Assembly (NCBI GenBank): GCA_002189035.1
Contig: NEEC01000023.1
Span: 620,001 to 684,000 of the forward strand
DNA length: 64,000 nucleotides
Origin: Utricularia gibba
Taxonomy: Eukaryota; Streptophyta; Magnoliopsida; Lamiales; Lentibulariaceae
Direction of reading: 5' to 3'
Each line of letters begins with the position of its first letter. Position 1 is the first letter of the stretch. A program made the position numbers and the translations under genes. A model generated the notes under the pieces. It was not told the origin of the DNA. It was given only the letters and a program-made list of their open reading frames with translations, and did not search any database. This document shows, piece after piece, positions 23,182 to 34,275 of the stretch.

Positions 23182-26100
23182 TCATTTGGCACTGGCGAGC
23201 TCGGCGCGGAGGAGCTTGGCCGCAGACACCATGTTCTCCAGCGCCGGCTTCACCTCGGCGTACTTGCGGGTCTTGAGGCCGCAGTCGGGGTTCACCCACA
23301 GGATGTTGGTTTCGAGAACAGCGAGCATCTTGTTGATCCTCTCGGCGATCTCCTCCGTGGATGGGATTCTGGGGGAGTGGATGTCGTAGACACCCGGCCC
23401 GATTCCAGCGCCGTATTTGACTCCCTCGCGGAACACGGAAAGGAGCTTCTCGTCGGAACGGGAGTTCTCGATGGTGATCACATCGGCATCCATGTTGATG
23501 ATGGAGTGGATGATGTCGTTGAAGTTAGAGTAGCACATGTGAGTGTGGATCTGCAGTTTTTGAGAGCTCAGCGTCAACATGATGATACTACTGAATAAAG
23601 GATGGAGATGAAAGGGGGCGCACCTGCGTGGTGTCCTGGACGCCGGAGTTGGTGATCCTGAAGGAGTGAACGGCCCAGTCGAGATAGAAGGCGTGCTCGG
23701 ATTTCCTCAGCGGCAGCCCTTCTCTCAACGCAGCTTCGTCAATCTGGATGACGGTGATGCCGGCCTTCTCGAGATTCTCAACCTCGTCCTTGATCGCAAG
23801 GGCGATCTGGTAGCAGGTTTCGAACCTTCGAACCAAAAAACAACGGCGGCGGTTAGGGTCTCTGGCAAACCAGTTGAGAATCATCTGTTCAAGGTCAGTA
23901 CCTTGGCTGGTCATTTCTCACAAAGGACCAGTTGAGAATGGTGACGGGGCCTGTAAGCATTCCCTTCATGGGGCGCTTGGTGAAGCTCTGGGCGGCAGTG
24001 GACCAGAAGACGGTCATCGGCTTGGGACGGCTAACGTCTCCGTAGATGATTGGTGGCTTAACGCAGCGAGATCCGTACGACTGGACCCATCCGTTGGCAG
24101 TGAAGGCGAAACCAGAGAGTTGCTCACCGAAGTACTCAACCATGTCATTTCTCTGCACAAAACCAGGGAATCAAGGCAATAAGTTGAGTGTTCTAGTCAG
24201 GGGTGGTGCTGAGTAACTAAAATTGGCGAACCTCAGGCTCTCCATGAACAAGAACATCGATGTCGAGCTCCTCCTGAAGTTCGACAACTTTGCGAATCTC
24301 CTCCTTGATGGAGCTGATGTACTCTTCCTCAGAGATCCTGCATGGAAGAGGCAATTATAAGTCTGCAATAAGCCAGGAATTCACAGCAAATAGTAACAAA
24401 GAATACTCACTTCTTTGCCTTGTATTCACGGCGAACTCTTCTAAGCTCCACTGTTTGTGGGAACGAGCCAATGGTTGTCGTCGGGAGGATTGGGAGGTTG
24501 AGTTTCTTTTGCTGGGCGTCAAGCCTCGCACTAACATTTGTGGCACGACGATGATCGGAACCCTTCAATGCAGCAGCCTGGTTGAATAACAAAATTATAA
24601 ATGATCAGGATGTAATGATGCTGCAAGCTCATTATCGAAGAGATTCAAAACATTTGACATACAGCCTTCTGCACTGCTTCGTTATTCACTCTAGGAGATG
24701 ACTTCCTGGATGCCTGAGCTTCAGCATTTGCAGAGAAAAACTCCTGCAACAGGAATAATCAGTATCGATTAATGGTAGTCTGGGCCTTCCACACACAAGG
24801 GAGCATGAAAAATTATACACAGTCCTTAATTTATAACTAGACATACCTCGTCTTTCTTTCCAGCCAAAGCCTTGGCAAGAGCATTCACTTCAACAATTTT
24901 CTGTGCTGCAAATGCAAGCCATGATTTGATTTCTTTGTCAAGTTTCGGTTCATTCACCAGATCGACAGCGGTGTGGAGAAGTGAGGAAGAGGTGGACACG
25001 ACAAGCTTGTCTGAAGAAAGTCACAATACACACAGAGTGAGTAAGACAATAAACAATGTTACCCACGAATGGAAGGAACTTAGCAAGTATGGGTAGGCAG
25101 AAGATATACCCTTTCCCACAATGCTCTCAAGAGACTCCAAGATGGCAAGAGATGAGCTGAGATCATTAGCCCAGATGTTCCTACCATCCACAACTCCGGC
25201 AAAGAGGTACTTTCCAGAGGGGAAGGAGGCCTTGATCAATTCAAGGGTCTTTGCTCCACGGACCAAATCAAAACCGTATCCAGAAACTCCACTCAGTGAT
25301 GTAAGTGTCTTGTAAGCAGCCTCAGGCAAATCAGCAAAATAAGTTTCAACAAGAACATTAAGACCCGATAATGAGGATTCAAGATCAGCATAGGCCTTGG
25401 TGAATGCTTCCAACTGGTGAGATTGAAGATCCATAACTAAGGTTGGCTCATCAAACTGGATCCAAGAAGCACCAGCTGCCTTTAGCTCCGAAATAACTTC
25501 CCTGTCAAATTTAATGGATTAAATACAAAAACTCTAATACAAACACGCTGCTATAAGTGTCAAGTATGCATACTTGTAGACTGGGAGAATCTTGTCCAAC
25601 AGGGAAAGAACAGAGAAAGTCTTCTCTACACCCTTGGCAGGTTTGGAGAGCAACAAGTAGGTCACCGGGCCAACAAGTACTGGTACAGTGTCGATGCCAA
25701 GCTGCATCAGACAGCACATAAACATTATCAGGATGTATGTTCCGGTACAGTATATAGTTGAAGTGAACATACCGCTTTTGCCTCCTTGTATTCATTGACA
25801 GCCTTGTGGGAAGCATAGGAAAACTTCACGTCAGGGCCCAACTCTGGAACAATATAATGGCTGCAAGAAAGAATACAAACAAATATGATTAGCTTTTACG
25901 CATGAGACAGTGAAATAAATACACTATGAACAAGGACTGCATCGCTTACTAGTTGGTGTCGAACCATTTGGTCATCTCCATAGCAGGAACAGAGGCATTA
26001 CCTCTAGCCATAGAAAAGTAGGTACTGAAGCCAATTTCCCCTCCAGTCCAGCCATACCTTGGTGGAACGGCACCGAGCAAGGCAGTCGTATCAAGCACCT

Positions 26101-26299
26101 GATCATAGTAAGAGAACGTGTTGCTGGGAATGTAGTTGATCCCAGCTTGAGACATCTGCTTCCAAATAGAAGCGCGGAGATCGACGGCCACCGCCAGCAG
26201 GTCCTCAGCAGTGCTTTTTCCATCCCAGAATGACTCAAGAGCAAACTTCAGCTCTCTCTTTGGGCCAACACGGGGATATCCGACAATGTGAGATGCCAT
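23182..26299 (-). CDS. MS1: Cobalamin-independent methionine synthase (MetE type)
   Basis: Eleven coding exons read leftwards: 26299-25950, 25860-25773, 25701-25574, 25501-25110, 25010-24847, 24743-24663, 24577-24411, 24337-24232, 24152-23902, 23825-23624 and 23550-23182; 2298 nt, 765 residues, the length of cytosolic Arabidopsis MS1. It starts [22 protein letters not shown] without transit peptide, so it should be cytosolic. The enzyme transfers a methyl group from 5-methyltetrahydrofolate triglutamate to homocysteine. Catalytic zinc ligands are visible in [13 protein letters not shown] (His and Cys), the following [11 protein letters not shown]lu, and the Cys of [10 protein letters not shown]. 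Other blocks: [12 protein letters not shown] and [12 protein letters not shown]. An acceptor just before the ATG (TTCAG then AAGAATGG) shows a leader intron. The MS1 symbol is by family likeness; the gene number in this species is unknown. Confidence 0.97.
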
Positions 26300-27110
26300 T
26301 CTTCTGAATAATCAAAAACAAAGTAGAGAGTGAGGGTGACGATCATCATTTGGTCATGATCACGGAAACCACCCGACGGTATAGTCGAGATATGAAAGTT
26401 GATAAATCATTCGGGTAACGATCATCACCAAAAAAGGATAGATCCCAAATATGGATCGATAGGAGACACGTGTACAGAAACAAACAGGAAGATCGGGAGG
26501 AAAAACTAATCTTTGAGCATGATGATTAAATGCAAGACAAAAACGGACGTAAAAGGATCCAAGATCCCAATCTAAAGCAGATCAATATGTTAAAACAACA
26601 ATGGAGTTCAGATCCAATCGTGTGCATACATACAGTCGACACCGACAAAATGATCAACAGAGACGACACATGATAAAGTGAGCACTACTGAAGATGCGGA
26701 GCAGCCTCATTAACCCAGATCTAACGATCCAAATCCAGATCAAGACTCACTCTTTCACTCCCAAGACATCGCATTCAAAAAGATACATATCATCCGCGCA
26801 TTCAAACGCCATTTGGGTGATTCAAAAACGCCGAAATCATACTCATACCAGCAGATCTAAGTCAACCGACGCTGTAAATCCAAAAGGGTAGATTCTGAAC
26901 AAGTAAAGAATCAGCTCCCCGATGCAGAAACAACAGAAACGGAACCAGATCAAAGCAACACACACACACACACACTCAACAACAACAACACCCAATGAAA
27001 TAACAAGATCACAGAAAGAATACACACCCAACCTACCAAAGGGAACGGACGTGACAGAAGGGGGTTCCTGAAGATAGAATAGATGATAGGAGAGGCAGGA
27101 CGCGAGTTCA
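26300..27110 (-). other. Leader with intron of methionine synthase gene
   Basis: An AG acceptor lies a few bases upstream of the ATG, and a plausible donor (GGTAG then GTTGGG, minus strand) lies near 27035. This predicts a 5' UTR intron of about 0.7 kb, a common arrangement in highly expressed plant genes where leader introns raise expression. A (CA)8 tract at 26959-26975, followed by CAA repeats, falls inside the proposed intron. Confidence 0.55.
26959..26975. repeat. (CA)8 microsatellite
   Basis: A pure CA dinucleotide run followed by a short CAA-rich tract, within the proposed leader intron of the methionine synthase gene. Confidence 0.85.
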
Positions 27111-27130
27111 GGCGATGGGTGAAGGGGCGA

Positions 27131-27137
27131 ATTTATA
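27131..27137 (-). promoter_or_regulatory. TATA box of methionine synthase gene (TATAAAT)
   Basis: TATAAAT on the minus strand, about 30 bases upstream of a pyrimidine-rich stretch that fits a transcription start near 27100. This agrees with the leader exon placed just downstream. Confidence 0.55.
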
Positions 27138-28785
27138 GAATCAGCAGTTCACCAGAGTGATGTTGGTGCATTGCGACGCGCGAGTCTACGCGCGTGGATC
27201 TATCCGCAGGAATTTGCCACTCTCACCTACCCCGACTCAACCCAACTACTTATTGCCCAGGTAAATACAATATTTACTGCGGTATAAAATTACCCCTAAT
27301 ACGAAAACAAAAGAAATAGGAATATCTTGTACATTAAACAGTTGACTAAATGCATCTTAATTAACAATTTCGCCTAATTGCGGCGGATTCATTTCACTAA
27401 CCCCTCTCACCTAACTCCTACACTATGACTTTTCCCCCATTTTTTTTGGACTCATACAAGGTATTACAAAGGTATTAAAAAACTCATAAGCATAAATAGC
27501 TTTACATTGGAGCTATATTTACAAAATTTGAGATAAAAAATTTATATTATACAATTTTTTAAAGCATACCATGGATTAATAATCCATTCATGCCAATTTG
27601 ATCTAGCAAAAATATTAATTTCTCGCATTCTTATTCATTGATAACTTAAATTATAAATTGTATTTTGTCAAATATATTTTAGATCTAAACCCATAAACTG
27701 TATATTATCATTTTAAACCATATAATTAAAATTTCAAATACCTAACTTCAACACTTATAAAAATATTGATGAGAATGATGGAATGTGGGGGTGTTTTTTG
27801 TTTTGACTTTTGAATAATGAAGTGATTTTGTGATGGGTGGCTGCAGTTGGCGGGGGCGGTTGATGAAAAGTAGGCTGGTTAGGAACAAGAAAAGGGGGTT
27901 TGGTGAGATCTCGACTATAGGGCCCACAGCCCGTATATTGGACAATTCCATTGACGGAAATGCCCCTTCCACGCACTCCTCCAAACTGCTGACGTGCATG
28001 TGCCTCCTGCGATCTGACAAACAGAAGATTGGATTTGTGGAAGAGGAGTACGCACAGCCTGGATCTTCGTCGTCTTCATCGGGCTACCTGTTCCAGACGA
28101 CGCTGGTGTGGGTGGGCAAGGTGCATTCCTTGAACCAACCTTTGTGATGCCACAGGAATCCACATTTCAGGGCCTACTGGTATGATGTCCTCATCCCCTG
28201 TGATAACCAGAAGCATAACAAAGAGCAGTGGAAAAAGTGCGAATCGGGAGTGATTCAACTTCAGCTCCAAGAAGGGGAAGAAAACCCAGAACGATGTATA
28301 TTGAAGAACTATACCATGACTCAACAATGTTGCCACTAAACAATCCAAGAAGGTTCCCACAATACAAGAAGGGAAAGGAAGTATACCTCAGGGTTCACCA
28401 ATGATCGGCACCCACTGCAGAGGAGCTAAACAATCCATCAGGCTCGCAGTTCACTGAACGTCCCTGGCATCAGGAAGAGATACGGTGAGGTATAACCTTC
28501 CGGTGCACTGCGCCGGGAAAAACCTCCGGGTGCCGGCTGCATCAAGTGAAAATCTAAAGGCCTCCGGAGCCTAATCACCACAGACGATTCACACAAGCAC
28601 AGTATTTATCTTTCAAGCGATGAAGAATTAGGGCGAAAGATTGAAATTCCCAATTTGCGTTTCAAATTTATACAAGTTTCGAATTAGGGCACAAAATTGG
28701 AAATTCTCTCTCCTCCGGTGGTGGATACGTATATATATATACACGCGAGTTGTTTCACGGAGGCCACTTCTCGACGTTCCGTTTG
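27138..28785. other. Intergenic with unassigned open frames
   Basis: 27138-27780 is AT-rich. Between about 27780 and 28400 both strands show open frames of 80-105 codons with fair GC content, some bordered by plausible splice signals (for example a minus-strand GT near 28093 and an AG with pyrimidine tract near 28020). None of the translations, alone or spliced, matches a family I recognise. 28400-28785 probably includes the leader of the gene that starts at 28786. A non-coding transcript or a decayed gene is possible. Confidence 0.3.
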
Positions 28786-29462
28786 ATGTCGAGATATCTC
28801 CGGCAATCATTCCCACAATTGTCCCTCCGCCGGCCGCCGGCTGCCAGAATCATTCACTACCGCTGCGGATCCTCCAAGACCGAACATGCGGAAATTATCG
28901 AAGTCGAAATTGATCAGGCCGCTTCCTCGCAGAACAATTCACGGGAAGATGTAATCGCGGCAGGGGTAAAAAAGCTGGAGGACGTCATCCGCACCATCGT
29001 TCTGCGCCTCGCAACCCCAGATTGGCTTCCCTTTCTACCGGGGTACTCCTTCATGGTGCTGCGCCATGTGAAGGTAGAGAAATCCAACCCTGCTGGAGAT
29101 CTGCCTCAGGTCGTTGGGAAGTGGGCTTCCTCCAATTTAGAAAAAGGCCCAATCTTGCCCCTTGAACTGTCATCAGATGAAGAAATGGTGACTGTCATGT
29201 CTCATAGGGGATGGCCTGCTTCATCTTTCTTCATTCCAGGTGATAAATCTGATCCCTTATTCATTGCCTTAGCTCCATTTTATCTTCAATAGCAACGAAA
29301 CAACCTGCCTTTAGAATCTAGTGCACCCTCCTCATGGTTTTGGTTGCAGGATCTTCTTCCTCAGTAGACCCTATTCAAGTGGTTGAAGTTCAAGTTGACT
29401 TGAGAGTTGAAGATGACCATGAAGGTGCAGCCTCTTCACATAACACCGAGGAAGAGGACTAA
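28786..29462 (+). CDS. Conserved plant protein of unknown function
   Basis: Two exons, 28786-29239 and 29350-29462; 567 nt, 188 residues. The ATG is the first in the frame and gives a basic, Arg-rich N-terminus (MSRYLRQSFPQLSLRRPP) that resembles a mitochondrial or plastid presequence. A core follows with VKKLEDVIRTIVLRLATPD and WLPFLPGYSFMVL, then MSHRGWPASSFFIPG. I recall a family of small plant proteins with the pattern 'ATPDWLPFxPG ... RGWPSSxYFI', but no function or reliable name. The tail is acidic. The splice join Pro-Gly-Ser keeps the frame to the stop. A second possibility, reading through the intron, would stop about 18 codons later. Confidence 0.7.
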
Positions 29463-30880
29463 TTTCATCTAGGTTGAGCTGCTTCACCAAATCCCTCCCT
29501 TCGGATTTAGTAGAATCTTGGATCAGAAAATGGAGGAGATGGCTGTCTTATGTCTTCTTGCTGTACCCCCCCTGCAGACCATCGATTCTTCTTTTTCTTT
29601 TTCTTCTACTTCCATTGCTATATGGCTATATGGCATTAGCTCACAAAAATCAGCATCCTATGTTGATTAAGAAAAAGCTACAGTTGAATTGTCACTGAAA
29701 GATCGAAGTGCCAAAATACTACGACTTGGAAATATCAGGAATCCAGAAACAGGACGAGCATGTAGCCATTGAGATTCAAATTCCCAAAATGTTTTAACAG
29801 TTATGGTTTGTAGAGGAATAATTGCATGGAGGGTAGGGATGTGCGGATGATATTGGGTAATTCATGACCTTATGATATTGCTTGAACACCATTAATGCTA
29901 CTTTAAGATTGACTAATAAGAAGGATAATCATGCAAAAGTAAATTCAAACGAAGGAATATTCTAACTCAATGGATCTTGTAGTCCGAAAAGCAGGGTGAG
30001 TTAAGGGAGGAGATGGCAGTTCCGTAATATACGCCGCATAAGAGGGTAGACTTGCAAGGACTGTCACTAAATGCGTTTTTTTTTTTCAGCGCATTTAATG
30101 CCTTCAAAAATATATATAATTTCCACTTCGAACGAGTTTTTTTGACCGTTGCTTTTCTGCAGTTCACCCGCTCCGCACTCGAGAATCGTGATCGCCTCCT
30201 GGGTCGTGGTACGGATTCTTGCTTTGTGCTTTCAAATTTCGCTTCCGTATCGGACCTGCGGCTAAAACTTCTGGTCTTCTTCTTTGAGTTTACGGGGAGG
30301 TTTGAAGAAGATTTAAGGTTGATATTATGTGAGTGTATCACGGAACGTGAAGGAGACAAAGAATTTGAATGTTTTACTGAGACTGGGGAAGCAGAGAGTT
30401 TATTATTTGTGGGTTTTCTGTGATTCTGGAGTTGATTCAGTTTTGCGCGTCCAGAGACAGAATTTGGTTACAACATTTATTACATCCTTTGGTTTTGGTG
30501 TGCCGCCATTCTTCAGTTCCATTTCAAAAATCAGATTTTTGACCTCGTTTCCATTGTTCCTTGTCTTGCATCGCATGATTCTCCTGTAAAATGACTGGAA
30601 ACAGTGAAATTTGTATGTGTACATGACATAGTTTGATTCTTTCTACCCAAGGATTCTGTAAACTTACATGTTTTGCGCTATGGGGTTGTTGTTTCATTTT
30701 GCTTTGAACTCTGAATCAGCCCTTGCGCTGATTCTCAAGTTGTTTGATTTTGTTCTGGGTGTCGAATTTATCTACATACCGTGTCCGTAAGAAGAAGTGT
30801 TTTATCTTGTTTCTTCTTGATCATGATTTCTGGTACATTGCTGCAGGTTTTTTCTGTTTCAGTTTATATCTGATATCAGA
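29463..30880. other. Intergenic and leader of NRG2-like gene
   Basis: 29463-29960 should hold the 3' UTR of the preceding gene. The stretch 30050-30880 is T-rich with frequent stop codons and ends in a CTGCAG acceptor near 30846, about 35 bases before the next ATG, so a leader intron is likely. The open frames seen here (up to about 130 codons) have low-complexity translations rich in Phe, Lys and Arg and are not supported. Confidence 0.4.
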
Positions 30881-33190
30881 ATGGGATGTTCTATATCAAA
30901 GCTAGATGATGAAGAGGCAGTTAAGCTCTGTAAAGACCGAAAGAACTTCATCAAGCAGGCTGTGGTACAGAGGCTCAAATTTGCTGCACGGCATGTCGCT
31001 TATCTGGAGTCCATGAACCGTGTTTCTGCTGCACTTCGAGTGTACATTGATGAATGTAATGAGGCCATCTCGTCGACGGACTCATTCGCAACTCCGAAAA
31101 AGACGACGACGGCTCCTGGTTTCATCTCTGCAGCACCCAACTCCACTGGTGCAAATTCACCCTGCAGACTGAATTTCTTCAAGGCTGAGAGAACTCCCTC
31201 TGTGCTTGTGGAAGAGAGAGCAGTCCCTGCATCTCCAAAGACCCACAGAGTTCAGACTTATTCTCCGGTTCACTCCTCGTTCTTCCTCTACTCACCCAAC
31301 AACAGGCCAGAGTACGCCCCTCCTTCGCCTCAGTCATCGGAATGGGATCTGTTTTGGAACCTGTTTTCTTCGTTCGACTACTCCGGGTACCATGCGAGAC
31401 GCAGTCTAGGTACGGGGATACAGAATGAAGAGGATGAATGTTTGATGCATGTTGGAGGAGAAGAAAGGATACCTCAGTTGGAAGAGGACACAGGATATGA
31501 GGATGCTGATGATCAAGGTGTTTCTGCGTATAGAGACAATGGAAAATCCAGCTGTGAAAACCATGGAGAAATTGAAAACAAGACATGTATCCTAAATCAA
31601 ACTTCTGAGAATGAAACAGGTCTTGCGAATGGAGAATCCAAAGATGAAACACCAGGATTCACTGTCTTTATATATCGAAAGCCTACAAGTATTACCGAAG
31701 TTTTCAAGGATCTTGAGGATCAGTTCTTAGCTGTTTGTGAGGCTTCTGGTGAAATGTCTTCTATTTTGGAAGCCAGAATGGTTAGTCCTCCATCATCACC
31801 GAATGATGCCACAGGTATGATTACATACAAAGTTCCCCTGCTTGAATTATTTGATGCTGCTTCAATTCAAACAACAGATTTTCACAACTGCAGCTCGGAA
31901 AATGCTGAATCCAGTAGCGCTATTTAGGTCATCTTGTTCGCTGTCTTCAAAGCTGTCAGCCAATGCTTTGATCTCAAAAGATGAAGGCTTCACCAAGGAG
32001 TACTTCATTTCAGGGAGTCATCAGGCATCACTTGACAAATTGTATGCTTGGGAAAAGAAACTCTACCTGCAAGTCAGGGTATGTCTCTGAGCCCAGATGG
32101 ATAACTTTCAAACAGATGCTTAGATTGCTTCCCTTTAAATCACAATGTGTATACATCTTACAAGGCTGGCGAGCGGATTCGACTGGAGTACGAAAAGAAA
32201 TGTGCTCAACTGAAAAACCAAGATGTGAAAGAGGAAGCTCCTTCCCTTGATGATAAAACAGGGGTTTCGATAAGAGACCTCCAAACTCAAATAACAGTTT
32301 CAGTTCATTCTGTTGAAGCAATCTCAAGGAGGATTGAATCTCTGAGAGATGAAGAACTGCAACCTCAGTTAGTCCAAATGGTGCAAGGGTATGCAATAAT
32401 CCAAATATGCTGCTCTTCATCAAAAAGCAATCCACTACTCAGTGTCAATGTGCAACTTCATCTGATAATACTTGACACTTCAACACTTGTGATTTTGGGC
32501 AGGCTAGCAAGAATGTGGAAGATGATGGCAGAGTGTCACCAACGGCAGACACGTACGTTGGATGAAGGCAAGGGTTTACTAGGTTCAAAGTTCTCCACTA
32601 AGGAGTGCGAGATATCATCTCCGTCTGAACCAAACAAGCTCTCACATTCGATTCAAAACCTCGAGTCAGAGATTAGGAACTGGAGGGCTTGCTTTGATGC
32701 ATGGATCGTTTCACAAAGATCCTATGTGCATGCCCTCACTGGCTGGCTATTACGGTGTGTTCCAATGGACTTAGAGACACTCAAATCTCCATCCTCACAT
32801 GATCAGCCCAATGGGATTCCAACTATATTCCACATATGCATTCAGTGGTCTAGATTTCTAGACTCCATCAAAGAAGGCTCTGTTCTGGAGGGGATGGACT
32901 TCTTTGCTGCAGGGATAGGTTCATTGTATTCACAGCAGGTTCGGGAAGATCATAGAAGCCTACCTGATGGGGCTGAAATGGCTAGGACATCATCAGACCT
33001 AGTGAATGCAGGAGAGATTAAAGATGGAGAAAATATGCTGGATGTAAATATCAGAGTGGTTTGTGCGGGAATGTCTTTTGCTGTGAATGCACTCACAGAC
33101 TTCGCGAACACTTCAGCACAAGGGTATGCAGATCTGATCCTTCATTGGGAGAACGGAAAGGAGCAAACATTGCATGAAAATGGATCCTAG
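30881..33190 (+). CDS. NRG2-like protein (DUF630 + DUF632)
   Basis: Four exons: 30881-31814, 31894-32078, 32165-32388 and 32503-33190; 2031 nt, 676 residues. It begins MGCSISKLDDEEAVKLCKDRK: Gly2 and Cys3 are an N-myristoylation/palmitoylation signal, and the DUF630 domain covers about 1-60. DUF632 covers about 315-640 (HQASLDKLYAWEKKLY, EKKCAQLKNQDVK, SVHSVEAISRRIESLRDEE, then IRNWRACFDAWIVSQ and YVHALTGWLLRC). The family includes Arabidopsis NRG2, which works in nitrate signalling with NLP7, and several leaf and root development proteins; which member this is cannot be told. The middle is acidic and variable. Intron 3 (114 bases) has no in-frame stop, so its retention would add 38 residues. 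Confidence 0.92.
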
Positions 33191-33570
33191 GTGGCCGTAG
33201 AAGCAAGTTAGATGCTGCAGATTATTTATCAGGGAAAGATCATGTGAGCAATTTTTGCGTATCCCATTTTTCACATTAATCTTTGTTGAAAGCACTGCTT
33301 TCTGCCTAGTTCTAGTAGAAAAAAAAAAAAAAAAGAAGAAGAAGCCATGTCAAGTCCTGAACTTTAGCTTTGATGAAGTTTTGTGAAGCAATACCAGGTT
33401 ACTTATTCAATAATTGTAACACAGGATGACTTTTAGAAGGATGAAAAATAATCAAAATAAATATAAACAGAGAGTGGTTTTGTTGCAGAGAGAACTTCAG
33501 AAAACTAGGAATGCAACACTTTGAGGAAATGGGAAGCATGGGACACGACGTAAACTTACAAGCGATAACC
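33191..33570. other. Convergent 3' UTR spacer
   Basis: 380 bases between the stop of the NRG2-like gene (+) and the stop of the P3 gene (-). An A-rich run with GAA repeats lies at 33320-33342. Both 3' UTRs should lie here. No coding region. Confidence 0.5.
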
Positions 33571-34020
33571 TTAATCAAAGAGTGAGAATCCCATATCCTC
33601 GTCACTTTCTTCCTTCTCTTCCTTTTTCTCTTCAACTGAAGGAGCTTCCGCAGCCGCACCACCACCGCCAGAAGCCGCCGGTGCTGCAGCAGCCCCACCT
33701 CCAGCGATAAAGCCTCCACCTACGCCTCCACCAATAATCACCTACGCGAATCACACCGAGAACACCAGTCCGAAATAATTATTCACAGAACTCGAAGTAA
33801 ACTACATCACGTAAACAAGAACCTGGAATACGGCAGAGTGAGGAGTAATGTAGGAAAAAGAAGACTGCACGCCGCCGGAAGAATCGGAAGCGTACGCTGC
33901 TTGGACAAGCTTGCGCTGGAGATCGTAGGTAGTCCCGGCAGACGCCTCCAGATCCCCATTGAGCTGCTTCCCGCTCCAATCTCCGTCGGACTGCCTAACC
34001 ACAAACGTGAAAACTCCCAT
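33571..34020 (-). CDS. RPP3: 60S acidic ribosomal protein P3 (plant-specific stalk protein)
   Basis: Two exons read leftwards: 34020-33823 and 33741-33571; 369 nt, 122 residues, normal for P3. It starts [20 protein letters not shown] and includes the plant P3 blocks [17 protein letters not shown] and [13 protein letters not shown] Gly/Ala-rich hinge and an acidic Glu/Lys stretch follow. The C-terminus [11 protein letters not shown] is the universal P-protein tail that binds elongation factors. It forms part of the lateral stalk of the large ribosomal subunit in the cytosol. An ATG 15 bases upstream (MSVGEMGV) is in frame but the family start is MGVFTFV. Confidence 0.96.
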
Positions 34021-34275
34021 TTCACCGACTGACAACGAAAACTGCCGCCGCCGCGTGAAATTTTGAAATCAAGCTATTAAACTAGGGTCTCTTCCTAATC
34101 TTTGGACTGATAATTATTATTAAAAAAATTCTAAAATTTAAATAATTCTATAAATATATTTTTAAAATTGGTTTAACCGATTTAAACTATTGTAAAAAAT
34201 ATTCCGTCCGAAATGATGAATAAATTAAAAAATGAATCGAATCCGATTTTAATACATTAATGGTCTTTAATTTAT

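Noticed and set aside
30052..30423. 123-codon plus-strand frame
   Set aside because: T-rich leader or promoter DNA of the NRG2-like gene with Phe- and Lys-rich translation; no family.
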